Of a stretch of DNA of 64,000 nt, positions 8,272-17,556 are shown in pieces (positions within the stretch are counted from its first letter, which is position 1; every line of letters begins with the position of its first letter). The stretch is taken from positions 123,269 to 187,268 of the forward strand of contig NZ_VZQZ01000007.1 of assembly GCF_008802365.1 (NCBI RefSeq), in the 5' to 3' direction. Under the pieces are notes generated by a model. It was not told the origin of the DNA and ran no database searches. It saw nothing but the letters and a program-made list of their open reading frames with translations. A program made the translations under genes and the position numbers. The DNA comes from Oryzomonas japonica. GTDB lineage: Bacteria; Desulfobacterota; Desulfuromonadia; Geobacterales; Pseudopelobacteraceae.

Positions 8272-9612
8272 ATGAACGACAGTCATTATTGCCCCCATAC
8301 GCCGGAAGAGATCAGGGAGATGCTCTCGGTTGCCGGCGCCTCCAGCGTCGAGGAGTTGTTCGCTCCGATCCCGCCAGAATTGCGGGCCAAGACCTTCAAT
8401 ATCCCCCCCGGCATGTCCGAGTTCGAGACCTTTGCCCGGATGCAGGCCATTGCCGCCGACAACAGCGCCGCCATGGTCAATTTTATCGGGGGCGGTTTTT
8501 ACGACCATATCATTCCCGCCGTGGTCGATCATCTCTCCGGCCGGGCCGAGTTCTACACCGCCTATACCCCCTACCAGCCGGAGTGTTCCCAGGGGACCCT
8601 CCAGGCCCTGTTCGAATACCAGACCGCCATCTGCCGCCTGACCGGTATGGAGGTGTCCAACGCCTCGCTCTACGACGGCGCCACGGCCTGCGCCGAGGCG
8701 GCCATGATGGCCCTGCGGGTGACCGGCCGCACCCGGATCGTGGTGGACGGCTGCGTCAGCCCCTTCTCCCGGCAGGTGCTCAAGACCTATCTTTACAACC
8801 AGGCGGTGGAGGTCGTGGAGATTGCGCCCCTGGACGGCCTGCTGAACCGCGCTGCCCTAGCCGCCTGCCTGGATGAGCACGTTGCGGCGGTGCTGGTGCA
8901 GAACCCCAATTTCTTCGGCTGTATCGAGGACCTGAGCCCCCTGGCGGAACAGGTACATGCCGCCGGCGCCCTGCTGGTGGCTTCCGTCTATCCGATCTCC
9001 CTGGGCATCATAACGTCCCCGGGTGAGATGGGGGTGGATATCGCCGTGGGGGACGGCCAAAGTCTGGGCAACCCGCTCTCCTTCGGCGGCCCCTCCTTCG
9101 GTTTCCTCGCCGCAAAAAAGGCCTTTATCCGCAACATGCCGGGGCGCATCGTCGGCGAAACCGTGGACAAGAACGGCAAACGCGGTTTCGTCTTGACCCT
9201 CCAGGCACGGGAACAGCACATCAAGCGCCACAAGGCCACCTCCAACATCTGCAGCAACCAGGGGCTGTGCGCTCTGCGCGGTCTGATTTTCCTCTCGGCT
9301 GTGGGGAGGGAAGGGGTGGCGGATCTGGCGCGCCTCAACCGCGACAAGGCTGAGTACGCCAAGGCCCGCCTGGCCGGGATTCCCGGCGTGACGGTGCTGC
9401 CATCGGCGCCCACCTTCAACGAATTCACGGTGTTCCTGCCCAAGCCGGCCGCACCGGTCGTGGCGGAACTGCTCAAGCAGGGTATTGCCCCCGGCGTGCC
9501 GCTGGAGGATTACTACGAGGATTCGGCCAACGCCCTGGTGGTGACGGTCACCGAGAAGCGGACGAAGAAAGAGATCGACTGGCTGACCGAGGCGTTACGG
9601 GCCGAGTTGTAA
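8272..9612 (+). CDS. gcvPA: Glycine dehydrogenase (decarboxylating) subunit 1
   Basis: This 446-residue protein is the N-terminal half of the split P protein. With GcvPB it forms the PLP enzyme that decarboxylates glycine and loads the aminomethyl group on H protein. The family is recognised from the N-terminal [13 protein letters not shown] region, the [14 protein letters not shown] segment and [10 protein letters not shown]. The start at 8272 is preceded by AGGAG eight nt upstream; the longer frame runs back through the repeat element and is not credible. The TAA stop lies at the edge of a palindromic element that separates it from gcvPB. Confidence 0.95.
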   Translation: MNDSHYCPHTPEEIREMLSVAGASSVEELFAPIPPELRAKTFNIPPGMSEFETFARMQAIAADNSAAMVNFIGGGFYDHIIPAVVDHLSGRAEFYTAYTPYQPECSQGTLQALFEYQTAICRLTGMEVSNASLYDGATACAEAAMMALRVTGRTRIVVDGCVSPFSRQVLKTYLYNQAVEVVEIAPLDGLLNRAALAACLDEHVAAVLVQNPNFFGCIEDLSPLAEQVHAAGALLVASVYPISLGIITSPGEMGVDIAVGDGQSLGNPLSFGGPSFGFLAAKKAFIRNMPGRIVGETVDKNGKRGFVLTLQAREQHIKRHKATSNICSNQGLCALRGLIFLSAVGREGVADLARLNRDKAEYAKARLAGIPGVTVLPSAPTFNEFTVFLPKPAAPVVAELLKQGIAPGVPLEDYYEDSANALVVTVTEKRTKKEIDWLTEALRAEL

Positions 9613-9787
9613 CCTGAATCCGTGACGCCTCCATGCCGCTAGTCCGAAAGGCCTCTGTCTTTGCGTTTGAGCAGTCTTCGGCCATTAGACGGCGGACCAG
9701 CCTGGTGAGTGGACTGTCACGACACGGCAGCGAGCGGGCTCCGGCTCTTCCGGCCATTGCGGCATTCCGGCATCACGGATTCAGGTT
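9611..9787. repeat. 177-bp palindromic element between gcvPA and gcvPB
   Basis: A perfect 15-bp terminal inverted repeat, AACCTGAATCCGTGA at 9611-9625 and its complement at 9773-9787, bounds the element. The arms stay partly complementary for about 40 bp (GCC and ATGCCGC blocks), so the RNA could fold into a long stem. TTGTAA occurs at both edges (9607-9612 and 9786-9791), like a target duplication, although it overlaps the repeat ends by two bases. The first two bases complete the gcvPA TAA stop. There is no coding capacity. It looks like a MITE-type insertion. Confidence 0.75.
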
Positions 9788-9824
9788 GTAATGCGGGCAT
9801 ATCTGATCTTGGAGAGACAATCGT

Positions 9825-11267
9825 ATGGAGCTTATCTATGAAAAATCCGTTCCCGGCCGCAGGGGGGTAAAGCTGCCGGCCTCGGACGTGCCTCCCGCCC
9901 CTCCTCTGCCGGAAGGGCTGCTGCGCACGGAACCGGCCGGCTTGGCCGAGGTATCAGAACTGGATCTGGTGCGGCACTTCACCAACCTGTCCCGGCTGAA
10001 CTTCTCGGTGGACACCAACTTCTACCCGCTGGGCTCCTGCACCATGAAGTACAACGCCAAGGTGCTGGAGAACGCCGCGGTCCTGTTTGTCCCCTTCCAC
10101 CCCATGACGGCACTTCTGCCGGGGGGCGGGGAGTTCTGCCAGGGGAGCCTGGGGATGCTCTACGACCTGGGGCAGATGCTGGCCGACATCACCGGCATGG
10201 ACGAGGTCACCACCCAGCCCTTGGCGGGCGCCCACGGCGAGATGACCGGCATCCTGCTGATCTCCGCCTACCATCGCGCCAAGGGGAACAGGAAAAAATA
10301 CGTGGTGGTCCCCGACTCGTCCCACGGTACCAACCCGGCTTCGGCCACCATCGCCGGCTACGAGATCATCACCGTGCCGACCGCACCTTACGGCGACATG
10401 GACCTGGAACTGTTCCGGCAGGCCATGAGCGACGAGGTGGCGGCGGTGATGATGACCTGCCCCAACACCTTGGGGTTGTTCAACCCGCACATCAAGGAAA
10501 TCTGCGACATCGCCCATTCGTTCGGCGCCCTGATGTACTACGACGGCGCCAACCTGAACGCCATCATGGGCAAGGTCAAACCGGGGGATGTGGGATTCGA
10601 CGTGGTGCACGTCAACCTGCACAAGACCTTCGGAACGCCCCACGGCGGCGGCGGTCCCGGTGCCGGGCCGGTGGGGGTCAAAAAGGCCCTGATCCCGTTC
10701 CTGCCTCAGCCGCGCATCGACATGGACGACGAGGGAACCTTTGTGCTCCAGACCTCCCGGCCCGGCTCCATCGGCCGCGCTGCCAATTTTTTCGGCAACT
10801 TCGGCATCATGGTCAGGGCCTATGCCTACATCATCATGCTGGGACGCGAGGGGTTGATCCAGGTATCCGAGCAGGCGGTGCTCAACGCCAACTACATCAA
10901 GGAACGTCTGAAGCCCTACTACGATCTTCCCTACGACCAGACCTGCATGCACGAGTGCGTCTTCTCGGCCTCCCGGCAACTGGCCCACGGCGTGCACGCC
11001 ATCGATATCGCCAAGTTCCTGATCGATCGGGGGTATCACCCTCCCACGGTCTACTTCCCGCTCATCGTCAAGGAAGCGATCATGATCGAGCCGACCGAGA
11101 CCGAGAGCAAGGCAGCCATGGACGCCTTTATCGACGTGATGATCGAGGCTGCCCGGACCGCCGAAAGCGACCCCCAGGCGGTGTTGGACGCGCCGCTGAC
11201 CATGCCGGTCTCGCGGCTGGACGAGACTAAGGCGGCCAGGGAGCAGCATGTCTGCTACCTGGGGTGA
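9825..11267 (+). CDS. gcvPB: Glycine dehydrogenase (decarboxylating) subunit 2
   Basis: This 480-residue protein is the C-terminal half of the P protein. It carries the PLP cofactor on Lys267 in NLHKTFGTPHGGGGPGAGP. Other hallmarks are FYPLGSCTMKYN, TTQPLAGAHGEMTG and the PDSSHGTNPASA loop. The length is typical for the split enzyme. The ATG at 9825 follows GGAGAG by about 9 nt. A palindromic element occupies most of the gap to gcvPA, which in related operons is usually short. The next gene, an octanoyltransferase, starts 21 nt downstream. Confidence 0.96.
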   Translation: MELIYEKSVPGRRGVKLPASDVPPAPPLPEGLLRTEPAGLAEVSELDLVRHFTNLSRLNFSVDTNFYPLGSCTMKYNAKVLENAAVLFVPFHPMTALLPGGGEFCQGSLGMLYDLGQMLADITGMDEVTTQPLAGAHGEMTGILLISAYHRAKGNRKKYVVVPDSSHGTNPASATIAGYEIITVPTAPYGDMDLELFRQAMSDEVAAVMMTCPNTLGLFNPHIKEICDIAHSFGALMYYDGANLNAIMGKVKPGDVGFDVVHVNLHKTFGTPHGGGGPGAGPVGVKKALIPFLPQPRIDMDDEGTFVLQTSRPGSIGRAANFFGNFGIMVRAYAYIIMLGREGLIQVSEQAVLNANYIKERLKPYYDLPYDQTCMHECVFSASRQLAHGVHAIDIAKFLIDRGYHPPTVYFPLIVKEAIMIEPTETESKAAMDAFIDVMIEAARTAESDPQAVLDAPLTMPVSRLDETKAAREQHVCYLG

Positions 11268-11288
11268 TAGGGGAGGGTACGTCCACTG

Positions 11289-12107
11289 ATGACTGATACC
11301 GCGTCAACCTGGCGCCTCGTCGAGGACGGACCGCGTACCGGAGCGGAGAACATGGCCATCGACGAGGCGCTGTTGCGTTCCTTTGATCCGGTCCGGTCCC
11401 ACCCGGTACTGCGTCTGTACGGCTGGCAGCCGCCGGCCCTCTCCTTGGGGCGCTTTCAGAAGGCGGCCCAAGTGCTGGACCTGGAGCGCTGCCGGGCCGG
11501 TGGGGTGCCCATCGTGCGCCGCATCACCGGCGGTGGGACGATCTACCACGCGGACGAGGTGACCTATGCCCTGGTTTGTTCGCCGGACCAGATCCCGCCC
11601 GCCTCGTCCATCAAGGACTCATTTCGTATACTGACCGGTTTTCTGATTACCCTGTACCGGGACCTGGGACTTGAGGTATCATATGCCCTGGACGCCGTCT
11701 CCCCGGATGTGCGTCTGGGAGAACGGACCCCCTTCTGTTTTGCGGGCAAGGAGAGTTTCGACATCCTGGTGCAGGGGAAGAAGATCGGCGGCAATGCCCA
11801 GCGCCGGCAGAAGGGGATCATCTTTCAGCATGGCTCGCTGCCGCTGGTGAACCGGGCCACTCTGGGACTCTCGTTCATGAAGGATCGGGCGCCCTGCTTG
11901 GCGGAGGACGCCGTCAGTCTGGAACAGTGCGGCATCCCCCCGGAGTACGACTTGGTGCGGCACAAGCTGATTGAGGCCTTTCAAAGAAACTTCACCGTGG
12001 AGCTTTCGCCCCAGCCGCTCACGGAACAGGAACGCTCTCTGGCCGGGGAGTTGCTGGTGGGACGGTACGGTACGGATCGATGGAACCTGGAAGGGGTGGA
12101 TGCGTGA
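11289..12107 (+). CDS. lipM: Octanoyltransferase, LipM-like (LplA/LipB family)
   Basis: This 272-residue protein is of the biotin/lipoate A/B ligase family. It should move octanoate from acyl carrier protein to GcvH or other lipoyl domains so that LipA can insert sulfur. RRITGGGTIYH (77-87) forms the acyl pocket, and QGKKIGGNAQRR (162-173) carries the family lysine. Cys150 in TPFCFAGKES sits where the LipM subfamily has its catalytic cysteine, which argues for transferase rather than ATP-dependent ligase activity. It lies in the gcv operon and overlaps the lipA start by 4 nt. A salvage lipoate ligase is the alternative. Confidence 0.85.
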   Translation: MTDTASTWRLVEDGPRTGAENMAIDEALLRSFDPVRSHPVLRLYGWQPPALSLGRFQKAAQVLDLERCRAGGVPIVRRITGGGTIYHADEVTYALVCSPDQIPPASSIKDSFRILTGFLITLYRDLGLEVSYALDAVSPDVRLGERTPFCFAGKESFDILVQGKKIGGNAQRRQKGIIFQHGSLPLVNRATLGLSFMKDRAPCLAEDAVSLEQCGIPPEYDLVRHKLIEAFQRNFTVELSPQPLTEQERSLAGELLVGRYGTDRWNLEGVDA

Positions 12108-12982
12108 AGATGGTGAGGAAACCGGAGTGGCTGCAAAAGCGCGTTAATCCAGGGGAACAGGTCGGGATGCGGGCGCTTTTGGGGGAGTTGCGCCTGAACA
12201 CGGTCTGCCAGCAGGCGCTTTGCCCCAATATCTCCGAATGTTTCCGTTGCGGCCAGGCCACGTTCCTGATCCTGGGCAGGCACTGTACCCGGCACTGCTC
12301 CTTCTGCAACGTGGACAAATCGCCGCCTGAGCCGGCGGATAGCGGGGAGCCGGCCAGGGTGGCCAGTGCGGTTGCCCGGCTGGGGCTGAGCCACGTGGTG
12401 ATCACCAGTCCGACCCGGGATGATCTGCCGGACGGCGGGGCAGCCCTGTACGCCGCAACGGTGGCTGCCATCCGCGCCGCATCGCCCACAACGCGTATCG
12501 AACCGCTCATCCCTGATTTTCAGGGGGACCGCCAGAGCCTGGCAACCGTCATGGCCGCGGGGCCGGACATCATCGCCCACAACGTGGAGACGGTGCCGCG
12601 TTTGTACCACATCCGCAACGGTGCCGACTATGGCCGCTCCCTGGATCTGCTCCGCGCCTGCCGGGAGTTAGCGCCGGAAACCCCGGCCAAGTCGGGCATC
12701 ATGCTGGGGATGGGGGAAACGCGGGAAGAGGTGCTGCAGGTGTTGGGCGACCTGCGTGGGGCGGGATGCGTCTATCTCAGTATCGGCCAGTACCTGGCCC
12801 CCAGCCGCAACCATTATCCGGTGCAGGAGTTTGTCCGGCCGGAGGTCTTCGATGAGTTGCGGAAAAACGCCCTGGGCATGGGATTCAGCCATGTGGAGAG
12901 CGGCCCCTATGTGCGCAGTTCCTACCATGCAGGCCAGTACCAGATGGATACCCGAGACGAATGCCATGAGGAGATGACATAG
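12104..12982 (+). CDS. lipA: Lipoyl synthase
   Basis: This 292-residue radical-SAM enzyme inserts two sulfur atoms into protein-bound octanoate. The auxiliary cluster motif CX4CX5C is Cys35, Cys40 and Cys46; the radical-SAM CX3CX2C is Cys61, Cys65 and Cys68 in GRHCTRHCSFC. The C-terminal RSSYHAG contains the conserved serine that ligates the auxiliary cluster. The GTG at 12104 is chosen because it overlaps the lipM stop (GTGA) and follows AAGGGGTGG. An ATG at 12080 lies inside lipM and an ATG at 12110 is a possible shorter start. The operon position supplies lipoyl groups directly to GcvH. Confidence 0.95.
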   Translation: MKMVRKPEWLQKRVNPGEQVGMRALLGELRLNTVCQQALCPNISECFRCGQATFLILGRHCTRHCSFCNVDKSPPEPADSGEPARVASAVARLGLSHVVITSPTRDDLPDGGAALYAATVAAIRAASPTTRIEPLIPDFQGDRQSLATVMAAGPDIIAHNVETVPRLYHIRNGADYGRSLDLLRACRELAPETPAKSGIMLGMGETREEVLQVLGDLRGAGCVYLSIGQYLAPSRNHYPVQEFVRPEVFDELRKNALGMGFSHVESGPYVRSSYHAGQYQMDTRDECHEEMT

Positions 12983-13665
12983 TGCAGCCCCAAATACTCC
13001 TTGCCGTTGCCGACGAAGAACGGCGCCTCATATATGAAACGTTTATCAAAAATGAGCGGGTGATCTGCCATACGGTGTCATCTCTGCGCGATGTGGCGAA
13101 TCAGGCCGCCCGGCAGCCCTATAACGCCATCTTTCTCGACATGCCCCTGATGGTAAAGGCGTCCCGGTACGAAAAGAGCCTGGTGGAGGATGCCCTGCAT
13201 GCCATGCCCAACGCTCGCCTCAACATTGCCGCCAAAACCCAAAAGATTCGCATGCTGATCTCATGGGACGATCAGGATGGGGCTCATACCCCCGAGGAGC
13301 ACCTCCGATACTGCTGCGAACAACTCCCGAAGGTCGCTCCCATTTGCAACAGGGTGCCGCTTAATCTGAATGCCGTGTTGTCATGCTCCCCGGATATGAC
13401 GGATGCCGAACGTACGGTCTGTATCGACTTTTCAGTGGGCGGTTGTTTCCTGTTCTGCGTCAACGACGAGATTGCCCTGCAATCGACCGTATGGATACGA
13501 CTGGTTGCCCTGAGCGACCCGACGCCTATTGCGTCCACCATCTGCTGGAAACGGGAGTGGGGGATGACCAGCGAGATTCCCGGTGTCGGCGTTCGCTTCG
13601 ATGTGATGACCCCGCAGCAGCAGGCGGAAATCCTCTCGCTCTGCCGGGGCAAGTTGAAAAAATGA
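12982..13665 (+). CDS. Receiver-like/PilZ-like protein
   Basis: The protein has 227 residues. Residues 1-115 resemble a degenerate receiver with Asp53 in AIFLDMP. Residues 120-225 resemble a PilZ domain: DFSVGG (Asp149, Ser151, Gly154) fits the D/NxSxxG half of the cyclic di-GMP site, but the usual RxxxR reads R124-x-x-x-N128, so nucleotide binding may be weakened or lost. The GTG start at 12982 shares its G with the lipA TAG stop and has GAGGAG about 8 nt upstream, so translation is coupled to lipA. A link between lipoyl biosynthesis and signalling is not known to me; it may just ride on the operon. Confidence 0.75.
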   Translation: MQPQILLAVADEERRLIYETFIKNERVICHTVSSLRDVANQAARQPYNAIFLDMPLMVKASRYEKSLVEDALHAMPNARLNIAAKTQKIRMLISWDDQDGAHTPEEHLRYCCEQLPKVAPICNRVPLNLNAVLSCSPDMTDAERTVCIDFSVGGCFLFCVNDEIALQSTVWIRLVALSDPTPIASTICWKREWGMTSEIPGVGVRFDVMTPQQQAEILSLCRGKLKK

Positions 13666-13757
13666 TCGCGGCCGTACGCGGCATGGCAACTTACCGGTAC
13701 GGCGCGGTACGACCGATATCCCTTGCGCCCGATACCGGTTTCGTATAGGCTTTATCC

Positions 13758-14108
13758 ATGCGCTTATTGGAGACATATTCTAACCATAGGAAATGTCTGC
13801 TGCCGCTTGTCATGGTGGCCGCGGTTTTCTTTATTCTCCAGGGGATAAGCGTACCCCACCTTGCCGATCCACGGGAACCGAAGCTCTCAAGCCCGCAAAA
13901 AGTCAAGCCATCAGCCCACCTTGTTGTCAAAAATCTGCTGCAATCCTCCCACGGCAAGATTGCAAAAAACGCCCAGTTGCTGGATTTTTCCGGCACGGTC
14001 TCCCGGCTGGGAAATCGTGTCGTCCACATTTCGTCTTACCTCTGTGACCTCCATGTTCCCGTCTCGGCCGCAGTCCCGGCCGTCCCAGCCAGGGCACCGC
14101 CCGCGTAA
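13758..14108 (+). CDS. Possible small membrane-anchored protein
   Basis: This 116-residue open frame is not recognised. A hydrophobic stretch at about 13-28 (LLPLVMVAAVFFILQG) could be a signal anchor, followed by a basic, then Ala/Pro/Val-rich tail ending PAVPARAPPA. The ribosome binding site is poor (TAGG-like). It is the only sizeable plus-strand frame in the 637-base gap between the PilZ-like gene and secF. I treat it as a tentative gene; the region 14109-14302 behind it holds no other frame I trust. Confidence 0.35.
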   Translation: MRLLETYSNHRKCLLPLVMVAAVFFILQGISVPHLADPREPKLSSPQKVKPSAHLVVKNLLQSSHGKIAKNAQLLDFSGTVSRLGNRVVHISSYLCDLHVPVSAAVPAVPARAPPA

Positions 14109-14302
14109 CAGCTTCGTCCCCCTGCATTACCCTTAGTTTACCACCGCAAGCCGTGTGCGCCGGGAGAGGTTTCTCTGCGAACGGTTTCTGCGTGCCCCTG
14201 TCGTCAGGACAGCGCCCTGCGCCGGCCCTCGTCTGTGTTTGTGCCGTCTGCGGAACATCCTGTCGCTTTCCAATCTCAAAAACACGCTTCCAGGAGGAAA
14301 CG

Positions 14303-15235
14303 GTGCAACTTATCAATAAAACCGCGATCGATTTTATCGGCAAGAGAAACATCACCTTCATCATATCGGGTATCATCGTTATTATCGGCTTGATCGGCAT
14401 TGTCCAGATCGCCAGAAACGCCGCCAATATGGGTATCGACTTCTCAGGGGGGACATCGGTGCAGCTCAATTTCGCCCAGCCGGTTCCCCTGGAAAAGGCC
14501 CGGGCCCTCCTTGCCCGAAACAACCTCGGCGAGGCCAACTTGCAGGAAATTCAGGAGGGGAACAAGCTCCTTATCAAGGTCGGAAAAGCCAGCCTGATGG
14601 CCGGGAACAATGCCGATACCATCAAGGAGGTCTTCAAAAAAGGGTTCCCGGGAAACGATTTCGTGGTGGAAAGTTCCACGGAGATCGGACCTTCCATCGG
14701 CGACAAGCTCAAGAAGGATACCCTGATAGCTGTGGGGGTTTCCATGCTCGGCATCATCATGTATATAGCCTGGCGCTTTGATTTCAAATTCGGTTTCGGC
14801 GCCGTCGTTTCCACACTTCACGACGTCATGGCCATGATCGCCCTGTTTTACGTCTTGGACAAGGAGATCAACCTTCTGTTCATTACCGCGGTTCTGACGA
14901 TTGCGGGGTACTCCCTGACCGATACGGTGGTGGTGTTCGACCGGATCAGGGAAAATCTTAACAGGAACCTGTCCGGGTCCATGGAGAGCATATTCAACAA
15001 AAGCATCAATGAAGTCCTGTCCCGAACCGTGATCACCTCGTTGACCACCTTTCTGGCGGCGCTGTCGCTATTTCTTTTCGGCGGGGAAGTGATCCACGAT
15101 TTTGCCCTCGCCCTGGTAAGCGGCGTCGTCATCGCGACCTACTCATCCATATTTATCGCAAGTCCGATAGTGCTGGAACTGGAACGCAGGTCGGAAAGAG
15201 CCACGCAACAAGAGGCACAGCTCCAAAAATTGTGA
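14303..15235 (+). CDS. secF: Orphan protein-export membrane protein SecF
   Basis: At 310 residues this is normal SecF length. SecF works with SecD in the inner membrane, using proton flow to pull exported proteins across after SecA. The first transmembrane segment is about 15-35, the GIDFSGGTSVQLNF motif opens the periplasmic loop, and five further segments follow with GYSLTDTVVVFDRIREN near the conserved proton-path region. The GTG at 14303 has AGGAGG five nt upstream; the longer frame from 14153 is Cys/Pro-rich and non-coding in look. secD and yajC are absent from the neighbourhood, which is unusual. It may be a second, accessory copy. Confidence 0.88.
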   Translation: MQLINKTAIDFIGKRNITFIISGIIVIIGLIGIVQIARNAANMGIDFSGGTSVQLNFAQPVPLEKARALLARNNLGEANLQEIQEGNKLLIKVGKASLMAGNNADTIKEVFKKGFPGNDFVVESSTEIGPSIGDKLKKDTLIAVGVSMLGIIMYIAWRFDFKFGFGAVVSTLHDVMAMIALFYVLDKEINLLFITAVLTIAGYSLTDTVVVFDRIRENLNRNLSGSMESIFNKSINEVLSRTVITSLTTFLAALSLFLFGGEVIHDFALALVSGVVIATYSSIFIASPIVLELERRSERATQQEAQLQKL

Positions 15236-15261
15236 AATGATTTTCCAGCAGGAGAAGCATC

Positions 15262-16188
15262 ATGGCCAAACATTGGGGAGGTCTCTCCCATTGGCGTCCG
15301 GATATCGCCATAGACCTGGGTACTGCAACGACCCGTGTCGTCAGCAAGGGGCATGGGGTTATAACCCATATTTCCATGGCTGGAAACGTGCCGGCATTGT
15401 CTTCCGGCGTGGTGGCGAATCTGGACGCCGTGGTGGCGCTTCTTGAACCGCTCATTTCAAAAATGAAGATCTTCGGCATGATCCGTCCACGCGCCGTGGC
15501 GTGCGCACCCACCGATGCGAACGCCGGCGAGCGCAATGCTCTTGTCGAGGGGGTTTCCCGGGGCGGTGCATGCGCCGTCGTCGTTGTCCCGGAACCTCTC
15601 GCCGCAGCCGTCGGGGCTGGAGTTGATATCGTATCGCCCTACGCACGGATGGTTGTCGATATCGGTGAAGGGGTAACGGACTGTGCCGTCATCACGTCCG
15701 GCAAGGTCGTGGACACGGCAGCCCTGCGGGGAGGCTGCTGTGCGCTACGGAACGCGGTACGGGAGGGGGCGCTCAGGAGGTGGAACCTGCGAATCCCCAC
15801 CCGTCAGGCAGAGGCGCTGGTTCGCGCGGCGCTCTGCGGTTCGGGTGCTGTTGCCATGCAGACACAAGATGCACAGGGAGGCGATTGTCCCGCACTACCG
15901 CCGATCAGCCTTGTTGAAGCGCGGGAGGACTGTGAGCCGATGGTGGAGGCGATCCTGGACCTGATAACAGGGTTTCTCCGGGAGATGCCGCACTCAACGG
16001 GAAGTGAGATCATCGAAAACGGCATTACCCTGACGGGAGGAGGCGCCCTGCTGGCAGGCATGCGGGAAAGGATTCATGCGGCCACCGGCATTACGGTCAT
16101 GCCGGTGGCCAACCCGCTTGAAGCGGTCGTACGTGGGGCATACGCCATGCTGCCGATTGTGGCGATGCTCAATATGTGGAAGCGTTAA
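15262..16188 (+). CDS. MreB-like actin-fold protein
   Basis: This 308-residue protein has the actin/Hsp70 ATPase signatures: phosphate-1 IDLGTATTRV (about 15-24), phosphate-2 VVDIGEGVTDCAVI (about 132-145) and adenosine motif TLTGGGALLAGM near residue 260. The text closest to MreB is the KGHGV...GVVANLDAVVALLEPLISK region. It is shorter than typical MreB (about 340 residues), with several family loops reduced, and no mreC/mreD follow. It starts 26 nt after secF with AGGAG upstream, so the two are probably co-transcribed. The function is unknown; a scaffold for localised export would be a guess. Confidence 0.7.
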   Translation: MAKHWGGLSHWRPDIAIDLGTATTRVVSKGHGVITHISMAGNVPALSSGVVANLDAVVALLEPLISKMKIFGMIRPRAVACAPTDANAGERNALVEGVSRGGACAVVVVPEPLAAAVGAGVDIVSPYARMVVDIGEGVTDCAVITSGKVVDTAALRGGCCALRNAVREGALRRWNLRIPTRQAEALVRAALCGSGAVAMQTQDAQGGDCPALPPISLVEAREDCEPMVEAILDLITGFLREMPHSTGSEIIENGITLTGGGALLAGMRERIHAATGITVMPVANPLEAVVRGAYAMLPIVAMLNMWKR

Positions 16189-16320
16189 GACCGGGCACGC
16201 CGCGGGAACGAGATCTGTTTCTGTCCAAAAAAAAATCTCCGCAGATACCGATCCGGAAAATTGTGTTAGACTTGCGAAATGCCGTTCCCCTCGCAATCTC
16301 ATGGTAACGAAAGCCGCGTT

Positions 16321-17556
16321 ATGCTCAAACTGATACGATTGGTATGCGGGGCCGTGATCTCCCTGTTCATCCTCTGGTTCGCCATGAGCAATTATCGCGA
16401 TGCGCGCCCCATCGCGGAGGATAATCTTTTCGGGCTGGCCCATTCGCTTCATGCGGCCATTGAAAACAGTGTGGTTCACGATCCTTCCCTCCAATCCCTG
16501 GCGACGTTTCATGCCCAGGACCTGGCCTATTTCGCTCTTGTCGACAGGGATGGCGTTTACCGATTCCACTCCAACCAGGAGTTGATCGGTACCCGTTTGA
16601 ACAACAGCGACACGTTGCGGCGGTTGTTCGCCGAGACCATGTCGGGCACGCGCGTAAAGCTTGCTACGGGTGAAACCGCGTACGAGTTGTACGGCCACAT
16701 CCACACGCCCCGTGAGACCCTGGGGCTGCGTCTGGTGCTCCACACCTATCGGGCCGACGCGGTCATCAGGCATGCCCGGCTTACCATGGCCGTACTGTTC
16801 GCCCTTGTTGCGGTCGGGTGGTTCCTGACCTTTGTCATCTATCGCTATTCCCTGCGGGAAGAGCTGCACCGGCAGAAAATGGCGCAGCGCGAAAGCCTGG
16901 CCCAAATGGGGGAGATGGGGGCCATGCTGGCCCATGAGATCCGCAACCCCCTGGCAGGGATCAAAGGGTTTGCCCAGCTCATTGAAAAAAGGCCCGACGA
17001 CCCCCGGACGAAGGAATCCGCCCACCGGATCGTGGCGGAGGCCCGGCGCCTCGAGTCCCTGGTGACGGACCTGCTCGCCTTTGCCAGGAACGACGGGGGT
17101 GAGGCGGAGCCTTGTGCCCTTGCCCAACTTGTCGAACATTGCGTTGATCTGGTACGGTCAGAAGCCGAACAGGCCCGGGTCGTCCTCGTCGTTGACTGCC
17201 CCCACGATCTGGTGGTAACCGGCAAGCGGGACCGGCTCGGACAGGTGCTGCTCAATATCGTCAAAAACGGTGTGCAGGCGATGCCCGACGGGGGAGAGCT
17301 TCGCGTAACGGCGCACCCGGTCGGCCCACAGGCAATCGTCACCATCAGCGACACCGGGCACGGCATCAGCCCGGAAAACCTTGCCAGGATATTCACCCCC
17401 TTTTTTACCACCAAGGCCAGGGGTACGGGGTTGGGGCTGGCGCTCAGCAAGAAGATCATCGAAGAACACCACGGTTCGATTGCACTTGAAAGTTCAGGCC
17501 ACGGGACGGCGGTAACCATAACGCTGCCAGGGGCACGGGTAGGGGAGAAGTCATGA
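16321..17556 (+). CDS. NtrB/ZraS-type sensor histidine kinase
   Basis: The protein has 411 residues. Two transmembrane segments (about 5-22 and 154-174) flank a periplasmic sensor of about 130 residues resembling a small Cache domain (LVDRDGVYRFHSN). HisKA has His205 in LAHEIRNPLAGIKGF, and the HATPase shows NIVKNGVQAM, DTGHGISPEN and GTGLGLALSKK. This type usually phosphorylates sigma-54 activators, and the next gene is one, overlapping by 4 nt. The start at 16321 is preferred to 16279, which has no ribosome binding site and adds a polar leader. The signal sensed is unknown. Confidence 0.9.
   Translation: MLKLIRLVCGAVISLFILWFAMSNYRDARPIAEDNLFGLAHSLHAAIENSVVHDPSLQSLATFHAQDLAYFALVDRDGVYRFHSNQELIGTRLNNSDTLRRLFAETMSGTRVKLATGETAYELYGHIHTPRETLGLRLVLHTYRADAVIRHARLTMAVLFALVAVGWFLTFVIYRYSLREELHRQKMAQRESLAQMGEMGAMLAHEIRNPLAGIKGFAQLIEKRPDDPRTKESAHRIVAEARRLESLVTDLLAFARNDGGEAEPCALAQLVEHCVDLVRSEAEQARVVLVVDCPHDLVVTGKRDRLGQVLLNIVKNGVQAMPDGGELRVTAHPVGPQAIVTISDTGHGISPENLARIFTPFFTTKARGTGLGLALSKKIIEEHHGSIALESSGHGTAVTITLPGARVGEKS

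Noticed and set aside
9640-9700. Resemblance to a c-di-GMP (GEMM) riboswitch on the minus strand (ACGCAAAG followed by a GGCC helix)
   Set aside because: Only the 8-base ACGCAAAG matches; the GAAA tetraloop, its receptor and the flanking helices are missing, and it is antisense inside an inverted-repeat element.
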